This document shows, one piece after another, positions 8,113-16,245 of a stretch of 64,000 nucleotides of DNA. The position numbers were made by a program, and so were the translations under genes. Source of the stretch: Fidelibacterota bacterium (lineage in GTDB: Bacteria > Marinisomatota > Marinisomatia > Marinisomatales > S15-B10); assembly GCA_002715465.1 (NCBI GenBank), contig PAYY01000001.1:135900-199899 (forward strand). The letters are read 5' to 3'. How positions within the stretch are numbered: the first letter of the stretch is position 1; each line of letters begins with the position of its first letter. The notes under the pieces were generated by a model. That model had not been told where the DNA came from, ran no database searches, and was given only the letters and a program-made list of their open reading frames with translations.

Positions 8113-9153
8113 ATGATAAAAGAAACAGCAAATAATTCATTAATCAATTGGGACGAATTAAGTTTTAGTTTAACTCCAACTCGTAGCATGTATAAAGCAA
8201 CATGTCTTAGGGGAGAGGACTGGAATGAAGGTGACTTAGTTCCATTTGGTAATATTGAACTCTCGCCAGCTGCTGCAGTATTGAATTATGGGCAAGGTAT
8301 CTTTGAGGGAGCAAAGGCTTATAGAACTGAGAGGAATCGAATAGTAGTTTTTCGACCTGCTATGAATGGAGAAAGGATGCAACAATCAGCGAAAAGATTG
8401 TGTATTCCTCCGGTTAGTAAAGAAATGTTTTTAAATGCTATTGAGAAAACAGTATTAGATAATATTGATTTCGTTCCACCAATTAACAAGGGTAGTCTTT
8501 ATATACGTCCAATTATTTGGGGAACTGGACCAGTTTTAGGTATCCAGGAAGCCCCATCATACACTTTTTTGGTCTATGTATCTCCTGTAGGCCCGTATTT
8601 TAAAGGTGACATTTCTTGTCTTCATATAAAAGTAACTAAATTATTTCATAGAACTGCAACTAAAGGAACTGGTTCAATAAAAGCAATAGGTAACTACGCT
8701 GCCTCCTTATATCCTTTAAAGAATGCCAAACAAGAGGGCTTTAGTGAATTAATGTATTTGAATGGTCAAAATGAAGATTTGATAGATGAAATGGGGTCTG
8801 CCAACGTTTTTGCATTAAAAGGTACAAAACTTATTACGCCTAAACTTAGTGGCTCAATCCTACCAGGTGTTACAAGAGATTCAACAATTAAAATCGCACG
8901 AGATATACTAGGCTTAGAGGTTATAGAGAAAGAGGTTCATTTAGAAGATTTTCTTTTAGCCGATGAAGTGTTTTGTACTGGAACAGCTGTTGTTATTTGT
9001 CCTATAGGACGAATAACAACTGATAATGATTCTGTTGAAATAAGTGATAAAATTGGTCCCATAACTGCCCAATTACGAAAAACCTTGTTAGATATTCAAC
9101 TAGAGCGTACAGAAGATAGTTTTAAATGGCTTTATGCTATAAATAATTGCTAA
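8113..9153 (+). CDS. ilvE: Branched-chain amino acid aminotransferase
   Basis: The 346-residue protein is a class IV PLP-dependent aminotransferase. It shows LNYGQGIFEGAKAYR near residue 58, the region GSIKAIGNYAASLYPLKNAK with the PLP lysine at its end (around residue 207), and GVTRDSTIKIAR and CTGTAVVICPIG, both typical of IlvE. It interconverts valine, leucine and isoleucine with their 2-oxo acids, using 2-oxoglutarate/glutamate. Its stop codon overlaps the start of nusB (TAATG), so the two are translationally coupled. Confidence 0.93.
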   Translation: MIKETANNSLINWDELSFSLTPTRSMYKATCLRGEDWNEGDLVPFGNIELSPAAAVLNYGQGIFEGAKAYRTERNRIVVFRPAMNGERMQQSAKRLCIPPVSKEMFLNAIEKTVLDNIDFVPPINKGSLYIRPIIWGTGPVLGIQEAPSYTFLVYVSPVGPYFKGDISCLHIKVTKLFHRTATKGTGSIKAIGNYAASLYPLKNAKQEGFSELMYLNGQNEDLIDEMGSANVFALKGTKLITPKLSGSILPGVTRDSTIKIARDILGLEVIEKEVHLEDFLLADEVFCTGTAVVICPIGRITTDNDSVEISDKIGPITAQLRKTLLDIQLERTEDSFKWLYAINNC

Positions 9154-9593
9154 TGTCATTTTCAATTAATCGACGTCTTGTTCGAGAGTTAACCTTGCAA
9201 GGCTTATATTCAATAGCGATGACCAAAGATAATCCCTTAAAAATCTTTAATGACATTCAGTCTCGTTATAGCGATAGTCTGGATGAAGATTCTATAAAAT
9301 TTTTGGAAGAACTTTTAAATAAGTCTATTCAAAATGAAAATTGGACAAGAAAACTTATTAAGGATCGTCTTGAAAATTGGGATATAACCCGTGTTGCACT
9401 TATTGATCTTTTGGTCCTTCAGATGATGATCACAGAAATGTTATTTATAAAGGATGTTCCTCCTAAAGTTTCAATATCAGAAGGAATTGAAATTGTCAAA
9501 AAATTTAGTACAGATGAAAGTAGTAGTTTTGTTAATGGAATCCTTGATTCTATATTTCATTCATTAGAAGATTTAACTATTCCAAGTCATTAA
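9153..9593 (+). CDS. nusB: Transcription antitermination factor NusB
   Basis: The product (146 residues from ATG at 9153) has the all-helical NusB fold: RRLVRELTLQGLYSI at the N-terminus, then NWDITRVALIDLLVLQMMITEML, and PPKVSISEGIEIVKKFSTDESSSFVNGILD at the end. NusB binds boxA RNA with NusE to promote antitermination on rRNA operons. The ATG at 9153 sharing the last base of the ilvE stop is preferred over an in-frame TTG six bases upstream because it gives the usual N-terminus. Confidence 0.92.
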   Translation: MSFSINRRLVRELTLQGLYSIAMTKDNPLKIFNDIQSRYSDSLDEDSIKFLEELLNKSIQNENWTRKLIKDRLENWDITRVALIDLLVLQMMITEMLFIKDVPPKVSISEGIEIVKKFSTDESSSFVNGILDSIFHSLEDLTIPSH

Positions 9594-9626
9594 TATAAAG
9601 GTAATTTCAACAAATAAACTTTCAAC

Positions 9627-12600
9627 ATGGCACTTAGTATTGTAAAAAAAATATTTGGTACAAAATCTGATCGGGAAGTAAAAACCATTTATAGTATTGT
9701 TGATGATATTAATCATATTTATAAAAGTCTATCAAGTAAATCAGACAATGAACTTCTTCAACGAACAGCAGAATTCCGTGAAGAAATTTCTCTAGCGGCT
9801 GATAAAATAGCAAATGACACAATAAATCAGGATTTATCCAAAGAGGATCTTCAAGAAAAAATCCATTTATCTGAACAATTAGTCTTAGAAGAGATTTTGC
9901 CTGAAGCTTTTGCAATAGTCAAAGAAACTTGCCGAAGGCTTAAAGGAGAAACTTGGAAGGTTGTTGGTCAACCAATTAAATGGGAAATGATTCCTTATGA
10001 TGTTCAGCTTGTAGGAGCTGTTGTTCTTCATAGGGGAAAAGTTGCCGAGATGAAAACTGGTGAGGGAAAAACTCTAGTTGCTACAATGCCTATATATCTC
10101 AATGCTTTATCAGGTCGTGGTGTACATGTAGTTACGGTTAATGATTACCTAGCTCAGCGAGATGCGGAATGGATGGGAAAAATTTATGAGAGACTAGGTC
10201 TTACAGTTGGCTCAATATTGAATCAAATGAGTAGTGATCAGCGACGTGAGATTTATGCAAGAGATATTACCTATGGTACTAATAATGAGTTTGGTTTTGA
10301 TTATCTTCGTGATAACATGTCGCTTAGAAAGGAAGATCAGGTACAGCGTGAATATTCCTATGCTGTTATTGATGAGGTTGATTCTATCCTAATTGATGAG
10401 GCTAGGACGCCACTAATTATTTCCGGTGCTGTTGATCAACCGAATGATTCGAAATACAAAGAACTTAGACCATTAGTTCAAAAACTTGTAAAACAACAAA
10501 CCTCTTTAGTTAACTCATTAGTGAATGAAGCAGATTTGTTATTAAATGAAGGAAAGGATGAAGAGGCTGGTTATAAACTATTACAAGCTCTTCGGGGATC
10601 GCCAAAAAACCGCCGGCTACAAAAAGTTTTTCAAGAGCAAGGAACTCGAAAACTAGCTCATAATGTCGAATCAGAGTTTTTGCGAGATAAGCGTTTACAT
10701 GAAGTTGATGAGGAATTATTCTTCTCAATAGATGAAAAAAGTAATGTGATAGATTTAACTGAAAAGGGACGTACAACTCTGGCTCCTGAAAATTCTGAGA
10801 TGTTTGTTATTCCTGACCTAGGAGAGATGTTGCATGAATTGGACTCTGATTCTAGTCTTAATATTGAAAAAAAAGCTGAGGCAGCTGAAGAGGCGCGTTT
10901 GCTTCATAGTTCAAGGAGTGAGCAAATTCATAATATTACCCAACTTCTAAGAGCTTACTCTCTTTATGAGAAAGATGTTGATTATGTTGTACAGGATGGA
11001 AAAGTTCTTATCGTAGATGAGTTTACAGGCCGTATTCTTTCAGGACGTCGATATAGTGAAGGCTTACATCAAGCTCTAGAAGCAAAAGAGAATGTAACTA
11101 TAGAGAGAGAGACCCAGACTCTAGCTACTATTACGATCCAAAATTATTTTAGATTATATAGTAAGCTTTCCGGTATGACCGGTACAGCTGAGACTGAATC
11201 AGAAGAGCTTCACTCTATTTACAAACTTGATGTAACTGTAATTCCAACTCATCAGGATATTATTAGGGATGACAGAGATGACCTTGTTTATAAAACGAAA
11301 AGAGAGAAATATAATGCTGTGTTAGATGAAGTTAGTGATTGTTATCAGCGGGGTCAACCTGTTCTTGTAGGTACTATAAGTGTTGAAGCTTCAGAAACAT
11401 TGTCAAGGATGATAAAACGAAAAGGTATTCCTCATAACGTCTTGAATGCAAAACAACATCAAAGCGAAGCTGAGATTGTGGCTTTAGCTGGTAATGCAGG
11501 GGCTATTACAATTGCTACGAATATGGCTGGACGTGGCACTGATATAAAACTTGGTGAAGGGGTAAAAGAATTAGGAGGTCTACATATTGTAGGAACTGAA
11601 CGTCATGAGTCTAGACGTATTGATTTGCAATTGAGAGGTCGATCAGGTAGGCAAGGAGATCCTGGTTCTTCTGTTTTTTATCTGAGCCTAGAGGATGATT
11701 TAATGAGGCTTTTCAATAGTGAAAGAATTGCTTCAATTATGGATAAACTAGGTGTTGAAGAAGGTGAAGTAATTACTGCTGGTATGGTAACCAAATCAAT
11801 TGAGCGAGCCCAGAAAAAGGTTGAGGCAAGGAATTTTTCTATTAGGAAAAGACTTCTAGAATATGATGATGTAATGAATCAGCAGCGTGAAGTAGTATAT
11901 GCTCGAAGGAATGAAGCTTTACATGGAGATGATATTCAAGGAGAAATTTTAGATATTCGGAACGAATATATTGATGAAACCATAGATGTATTTAGTGGAT
12001 CAGAGGAGGATCCTATCGATTGGAATTGGGAACTACTTCAAAATGAGTTGTCATCTGTTTTTACTATTGAAACAGAAAATTCTTTAAAAGATATTGAGTC
12101 ATTAGATAGTCTAAAAAAGTTAATTTTTGATGAGTCAAAGAAAATTTATGAAATTCGGGAAAGTTTAGTTCCAAGTGAAGTCATGCGTGGATTTGAGCGT
12201 TACGTTGTTCTTCGAACAATTGATGAAATGTGGAAAGATCATCTCTATAGTATGGATCAGCTTCGAGAGGGGATAAATCTCCGTGCTTATGGACAAAAAG
12301 ATCCATTGCTTGAATATAAATCTGAAGGTTTTGATATGTTCTTAGAATTTCTTCGTGATGTTAATAAAAATACAATTCAACGTCTTTATAGAACGCGTTT
12401 ACAAGGAATGGATTCGGCACCGGAATTAAATGATGGAAGATCATCCAATCAAGTGAAAGTTCAACATGACGAGGCATCTGGGATGGGATTCTTAGGTTCC
12501 ACAACAAATACTAAAAATAATAGTATACTCCAGAATTCATCTCGTGGTTTAAAGCCGCAGCCAATTAATGTTAGCAAAAAAGTTGGCAGAAATGAACAAT

Positions 12601-12647
12601 GTCCTTGCGGTAGTGGAAAAAAATACAAAAAATGTCATGGCAATTAA
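9627..12647 (+). CDS. secA: Preprotein translocase ATPase SecA
   Basis: This 1006-residue protein is full-length Sec[12 protein letters not shown] is Walker A (about residue 142), [19 protein letters not shown] is Walker [11 protein letters not shown] and [10 protein letters not shown] are helicase motifs, and the C-terminus ends in the zinc-binding [15 protein letters not shown] motif. It is about 100 residues longer than E. coli SecA because of an insertion at about residues 285-360 in the first nucleotide-binding/preprotein-crosslinking region, as in Bacteroidota-like SecA. It drives export through SecYEG, on which many products in this window depend. No good Shine-Dalgarno is seen before the ATG. 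Confidence 0.98.
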   Translation: MALSIVKKIFGTKSDREVKTIYSIVDDINHIYKSLSSKSDNELLQRTAEFREEISLAADKIANDTINQDLSKEDLQEKIHLSEQLVLEEILPEAFAIVKETCRRLKGETWKVVGQPIKWEMIPYDVQLVGAVVLHRGKVAEMKTGEGKTLVATMPIYLNALSGRGVHVVTVNDYLAQRDAEWMGKIYERLGLTVGSILNQMSSDQRREIYARDITYGTNNEFGFDYLRDNMSLRKEDQVQREYSYAVIDEVDSILIDEARTPLIISGAVDQPNDSKYKELRPLVQKLVKQQTSLVNSLVNEADLLLNEGKDEEAGYKLLQALRGSPKNRRLQKVFQEQGTRKLAHNVESEFLRDKRLHEVDEELFFSIDEKSNVIDLTEKGRTTLAPENSEMFVIPDLGEMLHELDSDSSLNIEKKAEAAEEARLLHSSRSEQIHNITQLLRAYSLYEKDVDYVVQDGKVLIVDEFTGRILSGRRYSEGLHQALEAKENVTIERETQTLATITIQNYFRLYSKLSGMTGTAETESEELHSIYKLDVTVIPTHQDIIRDDRDDLVYKTKREKYNAVLDEVSDCYQRGQPVLVGTISVEASETLSRMIKRKGIPHNVLNAKQHQSEAEIVALAGNAGAITIATNMAGRGTDIKLGEGVKELGGLHIVGTERHESRRIDLQLRGRSGRQGDPGSSVFYLSLEDDLMRLFNSERIASIMDKLGVEEGEVITAGMVTKSIERAQKKVEARNFSIRKRLLEYDDVMNQQREVVYARRNEALHGDDIQGEILDIRNEYIDETIDVFSGSEEDPIDWNWELLQNELSSVFTIETENSLKDIESLDSLKKLIFDESKKIYEIRESLVPSEVMRGFERYVVLRTIDEMWKDHLYSMDQLREGINLRAYGQKDPLLEYKSEGFDMFLEFLRDVNKNTIQRLYRTRLQGMDSAPELNDGRSSNQVKVQHDEASGMGFLGSTTNTKNNSILQNSSRGLKPQPINVSKKVGRNEQCPCGSGKKYKKCHGN

Positions 12648-12660
12648 TAATTAACAAATA

Positions 12661-12743
12661 GCCGCGGTGGTGGAATTGGTAGACACGCCAGATTTAGGAT
12701 CTGGTGCCCTTAGGGTGTGAAGGTTCGACTCCTTTCCGCGGCA
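12661..12743 (+). tRNA. tRNA-Leu (anticodon TAG)
   Basis: The 7-bp acceptor stem GCCGCGG pairs with CCGCGGC, followed by discriminator A. The anticodon stem CCAGA/TCTGG closes the loop TTTAGGA, giving anticodon TAG (decodes CUA/CUN leucine). A long variable arm (TGCCCTTAGGGTGT) marks a class II tRNA, and the T-arm contains GGTTCGACTCC. CCA is not encoded. It starts 13 bases after the secA stop and has no obvious terminator of its own. Confidence 0.97.
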
Positions 12744-12803
12744 CTTTCGAATTATTTTATAATTGGCTTTTTGCAAGTAAATAAAAAAATGTTCGAATTC
12801 ATT

Positions 12804-12832
12804 TTGACTGAAGATAGGCCTAATTGTAATTT
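12804..12832 (+). promoter_or_regulatory. Possible sigma-70-type promoter for the bc-complex operon
   Basis: TTGACT (12804-12809) is a good -35 element; 17 bases later TAATTT (12827-12832) is a poor -10 match. It lies 34 bases before the first gene of the bc-complex operon, in the only gap large enough to hold its promoter after tRNA-Leu. The weak -10 keeps the call tentative. Confidence 0.3.
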
Positions 12833-12865
12833 TTAATATTAATTCAAGTGAGTTATTAACTATTT

Positions 12866-13732
12866 ATGGGTGAAGAGGTTAAAGAAAAATCTTCAATTAG
12901 AGTAATCATACACTCATTTTTTGTGGTACCATTTATTATAGCAGCATTTGGTGTACTGGTTTTTTTTATTTGGAGCCTTTTGACTTTTGAGCCAAAAACT
13001 GCTGAAGAGTTTCTTGTTGATGTGAAAGTAGGTGGTGCTACAAAAAGATGGCAGTCTGCTTACGAATTATCAAAGTTATTATCAAATCCTGTTTCTCAGC
13101 CAATCTCTGAAAGATTTGTGTCTGAAATGAATTCAACATATCAATATGCTCAAAATGACCCTAATCCTCGTGTTAGGCAATATCTTATTCGTGCAATGGG
13201 TCAAACGAGCCATCCTTCATTTCTTCCAATTATTAGGGATGCACTTAATGAAACGGATGAAAATGTAGTAGCTGATGCTATTTTTGCATTAAGTTTTTAC
13301 CGTGATTTAGAGAATTCATACCTTATTGGGAACAAAGTTCATCATCCCTCATCCTTTGTAAGAAATCGTATTGCGATTGCTTTAGGTGTTTTGGATCCAG
13401 TGAACGATAATAAAAGCCTTAAACTTCTTCTTTCGGATGTTGAACCAAATGTTCGGTGGAATGCCGCGATTTCTCTTGCTAAGCATGGTGACTCTTCTGG
13501 AAGAGTAGAGATACTTAATCTTCTAGATAGAACGTATTTTTCTAGATTTAAAGATGTTGATCGATATGAAAAGGAGCAAGCAATGATGGTTGCTGTAAAA
13601 GCCGCCGTTATGTTGGATGATATTGAGGTTAATAAAGTACTTATGAATCTAAGTAAAAATGATGATAATCTTAAATTAAGGGATGTAGCAAGAAAAGCTC
13701 TTGAATCTCGGGGGATAATTAATGCCAGTTGA
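12866..13732 (+). CDS. Membrane-anchored HEAT-repeat protein of the bc-complex operon
   Basis: The 288-residue protein has a transmembrane helix at about residues 14-38 (FFVVPFIIAAFGVLVFFIW) and then HEAT-type helical repeats, for example NPRVRQYLIRAMGQ, DENVVADAIFALSFY, SSFVRNRIAIALGVL and EPNVRWNAAISLAKHG. Its 3' end overlaps the Rieske gene by 11 bases, so it belongs to the quinol oxidase operon. No cofactor motif is present. A scaffold or assembly role for the complex is inferred from position only; the domain is probably periplasmic or cytoplasmic depending on the orientation of the single helix. Confidence 0.75.
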   Translation: MGEEVKEKSSIRVIIHSFFVVPFIIAAFGVLVFFIWSLLTFEPKTAEEFLVDVKVGGATKRWQSAYELSKLLSNPVSQPISERFVSEMNSTYQYAQNDPNPRVRQYLIRAMGQTSHPSFLPIIRDALNETDENVVADAIFALSFYRDLENSYLIGNKVHHPSSFVRNRIAIALGVLDPVNDNKSLKLLLSDVEPNVRWNAAISLAKHGDSSGRVEILNLLDRTYFSRFKDVDRYEKEQAMMVAVKAAVMLDDIEVNKVLMNLSKNDDNLKLRDVARKALESRGIINAS

Positions 13733-14294
13733 AGGTGAACAAGAGTTGCAAGTAAAAAAAGAACAAAAATCTCCCAATGCTTCAATTGGTGAAGGTTCTA
13801 TACAAGAGGAAGTTAAAAGAAGATCATTTATATCTTGGCTAGCTGTTGCATGGGTAGCATTTGCTGCGGCAACTGGTGGATTCCTTACAATGATTTTAAG
13901 GATTTTTTTCCCAAATGTACTTTTTGAGCCACCCCAATCATTCAAAATTGGTCCTCCTGAAGATTATGAGGTAGGGATTGTAGATATACGCTGGCAGGCT
14001 AAATTTGGTACTTGGATTATAAGAGATTCAGAAACTATATATGCATTATCAACTGTTTGTACGCATCTTGGATGTACTCCCAACTGGCTAGAAAATGAGA
14101 ATAAATTTAAATGCCCATGTCATGGTAGTGGTTTTAGAAAAACTGGTATTAACTTTGAAGGTCCCGCTCCACGTCCTTTGGAAAGATATAGGATTGTAAT
14201 GGCTGATGATGGGCAAATACTGATTGACAAAAGTAGAAAATTTCAATATGAAAAAGGTCAATGGTCTGATCCTGAGTCATTTCTGATGGTATAA
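13722..14294 (+). CDS. Rieske [2Fe-2S] subunit of the cytochrome bc complex
   Basis: The 190-residue protein has the Rieske cluster motifs CTHLGC (residues 113-118) and CPCHGSGF (131-138), giving two Cys and two His ligands. A Tat-type twin-arginine stretch RRSFISWL (33-40) precedes the single membrane helix ([19 protein letters not shown]), as usual for Rieske proteins. It takes electrons from quinol at the Qo site and passes them to the cytochrome c subunit encoded three genes downstream. It overlaps the HEAT gene and is followed by cytochrome b after 34 bases. Confidence 0.95.
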   Translation: MPVEGEQELQVKKEQKSPNASIGEGSIQEEVKRRSFISWLAVAWVAFAAATGGFLTMILRIFFPNVLFEPPQSFKIGPPEDYEVGIVDIRWQAKFGTWIIRDSETIYALSTVCTHLGCTPNWLENENKFKCPCHGSGFRKTGINFEGPAPRPLERYRIVMADDGQILIDKSRKFQYEKGQWSDPESFLMV

Positions 14295-14328
14295 AGAATC
14301 AACCGTAATAGGAGATTTAATTAATAGA

Positions 14329-15114
14329 ATGAGTGACAAAAAGAATTTTTTCGAACGCTTTGGAGAATCCCAAGTTTGGAAGTCGATTTTTAGATCTGGT
14401 GTTCCTAGAACTCGGCGACAGCGAATGATGTCGGTTTTAAATAGTGTATTCCTTCACCTTCATCCTGTACGATTACCTCGACATGCAGTAAAATTAAAAT
14501 TCACTTGGTGTATGGGTGGCCTAACCTTTTTTCTTTTTCTTGTTTTAACTATTTCTGGTATTCTTCTGATGTTTTATTATCGCCCAACTGCTGAATATGC
14601 TTATACGGACATTATTGATCTAGGAGAGCAAGTCCCGTTGGGTATTATGAGAGAGATTCATCGATGGGGTGCACACGCCATGGTTATCACAACTTGGCTC
14701 CATATGTTCAGAGTGTTTATGACAGGTTCTTATAAACCTCCTAGAGAGTTTAACTGGTCTGTTGGAGTAATTTTGCTTGTCCTCACACTTTTACTAAGTT
14801 TTACGGGTTATCTTCTTCCATGGGATCAGCTAGCAATGTGGGCTATTACTGTTGGAGGTAATATGGCTAGAGCCGCTCCTTTTGCTGGGCATGAAGGTCC
14901 TGGTGCAGCATTACTTTCAATAGGGGATATTAATTTTATCCATATGGGAGCAGATGCGAAATTTGCACTTTTAGGCGGACGTTTTGTTGGAGAGGCAGCA
15001 TTACTAAGGTTTTATGTCCTTCACTGTATTGGTTTGCCTTTCATAGTTATGATTTTGATAGCTGTGCATTTTTGGAGAGTTAGAAAAGATGGTGGGATTT
15101 CTGGACCAACATAA
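14329..15114 (+). CDS. Cytochrome b, N-terminal haem-binding part (b6-like)
   Basis: The 261-residue membrane protein contains the four-helix, two-haem core: [23 protein letters not shown] (first pair of His ligands), [14 protein letters not shown] and the later [11 protein letters not shown] with [15 protein letters not shown] (second pair). It ends after helix four, so cytochrome b is split as in the b6/subunit IV arrangement. A hydrophilic N-terminal extension of about 50 residues precedes the first helix. It forms the quinol oxidation and reduction sites with the next gene. Confidence 0.94.
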   Translation: MSDKKNFFERFGESQVWKSIFRSGVPRTRRQRMMSVLNSVFLHLHPVRLPRHAVKLKFTWCMGGLTFFLFLVLTISGILLMFYYRPTAEYAYTDIIDLGEQVPLGIMREIHRWGAHAMVITTWLHMFRVFMTGSYKPPREFNWSVGVILLVLTLLLSFTGYLLPWDQLAMWAITVGGNMARAAPFAGHEGPGAALLSIGDINFIHMGADAKFALLGGRFVGEAALLRFYVLHCIGLPFIVMILIAVHFWRVRKDGGISGPT

Positions 15115-15120
15115 ATAGTT

Positions 15121-16236
15121 ATGGAATCATTTAAAAATTTTATTGATTATCTAACTCAACCAACACTGATGTTGACATTGTCAATGGTGACTTTTCCATT
15201 CTTTTTTCCTATTAATGATTGGTTTGACAAATGGAATAAGCGTCTTAAAATAAATCTGCTTTGGACAAATACGGGACTTGCTGTAGTAATGATTGGTCTT
15301 GTATTGTTTTTTGTGGTTGGCGTGCAAGATGATGAATTTCGCTTAATCATGCTTAAACCGGATAATGTTCCTATTGTTGGACTGATATTCTTGGTTTATT
15401 TCTTTTTATGGCTAAGTATGAAGCAAGCAACCGATAATGATAAATTGTTAGATGATGGGGAGAAGCCAAATGAGTATCATGGTCCAGATGAAAAAGTTTT
15501 GGTGTGGCCGGATCTTGTTTATGTGGAGTTTATTAGTTTAATCCTTTGTACTTGCTTGTTGTTGGTTTGGTCTATAGGACTTGATGCTCCTCTTGAAGAG
15601 CCGGCTAATCCAGCGGCAACGCCGAATCCTTCAAAAGCACCTTGGTATTTTCTTGGTCTTCAAGAAATGTTGGTTTATTATGATCCATGGTTGGCTGGAG
15701 TAGTTTACCCTACAATTATTATTTTTGGGCTCATGGCTATACCTTATTTAGATAGAAATCCTGAAGGTTCTGGATACTACCAGTACAAGAATAGAAGACT
15801 TGCTATTTCAATTTATATGTTTGGGTGGATTATACTATGGATTTTACTTATTATTATTGGAACCTTTTTAAGAGGACCAAATTGGAACTTTTTTGGTCCG
15901 TTTGAATATTGGGATATCCATAAGTTAGAGCCGCTTACAAACATAAACTTATCTGAGATTATATATATAAAATTCCTAAATATGGGTTTGCCATCAAATA
16001 TTTTAATTAGGGAATTATTTGGGTTTATTCTTGTATTTGGTTATTTCTTAATTTTACCTCCATTGTTAGCCAAGACAATATTCAAAAGGCTTTATTATAA
16101 ATTAGGTAATTTTAGTTTTGGAGTTTTTGTTTTCTTAGCATTGACAATGCTGTCCCTACCCATCAAGATGTATCTTAGGTGGATTTTTAATCTTCAGTAT
16201 CTTATTGCTATTCCAGAGTATTTCTTCAATATATAG
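15121..16236 (+). CDS. Cytochrome b, C-terminal part (subunit IV-like, extended)
   Basis: The 371-residue membrane protein carries KAPWYFLGLQEML near residue 172, the counterpart of the PEWY-containing Qo-site segment of cytochrome b/subunit IV; here the motif is reduced to PWY. Membrane helices lie on both sides, with two extra N-terminal helices (residues 13-30 and 47-66) and extra C-terminal helices beyond the usual subunit IV. It starts six bases after the preceding cytochrome b stop. The extra helices make it about twice the length of plant or cyanobacterial subunit IV. Confidence 0.9.
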   Translation: MESFKNFIDYLTQPTLMLTLSMVTFPFFFPINDWFDKWNKRLKINLLWTNTGLAVVMIGLVLFFVVGVQDDEFRLIMLKPDNVPIVGLIFLVYFFLWLSMKQATDNDKLLDDGEKPNEYHGPDEKVLVWPDLVYVEFISLILCTCLLLVWSIGLDAPLEEPANPAATPNPSKAPWYFLGLQEMLVYYDPWLAGVVYPTIIIFGLMAIPYLDRNPEGSGYYQYKNRRLAISIYMFGWIILWILLIIIGTFLRGPNWNFFGPFEYWDIHKLEPLTNINLSEIIYIKFLNMGLPSNILIRELFGFILVFGYFLILPPLLAKTIFKRLYYKLGNFSFGVFVFLALTMLSLPIKMYLRWIFNLQYLIAIPEYFFNI

Positions 16237-16245
16237 TTTGAAATA

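Noticed and set aside
12746..12799. Direct repeat TTCGAATT just after tRNA-Leu as a possible attachment site
   Set aside because: Only 8 bp, AT-rich, 46 bases apart, with no integrase or mobile genes between or nearby.
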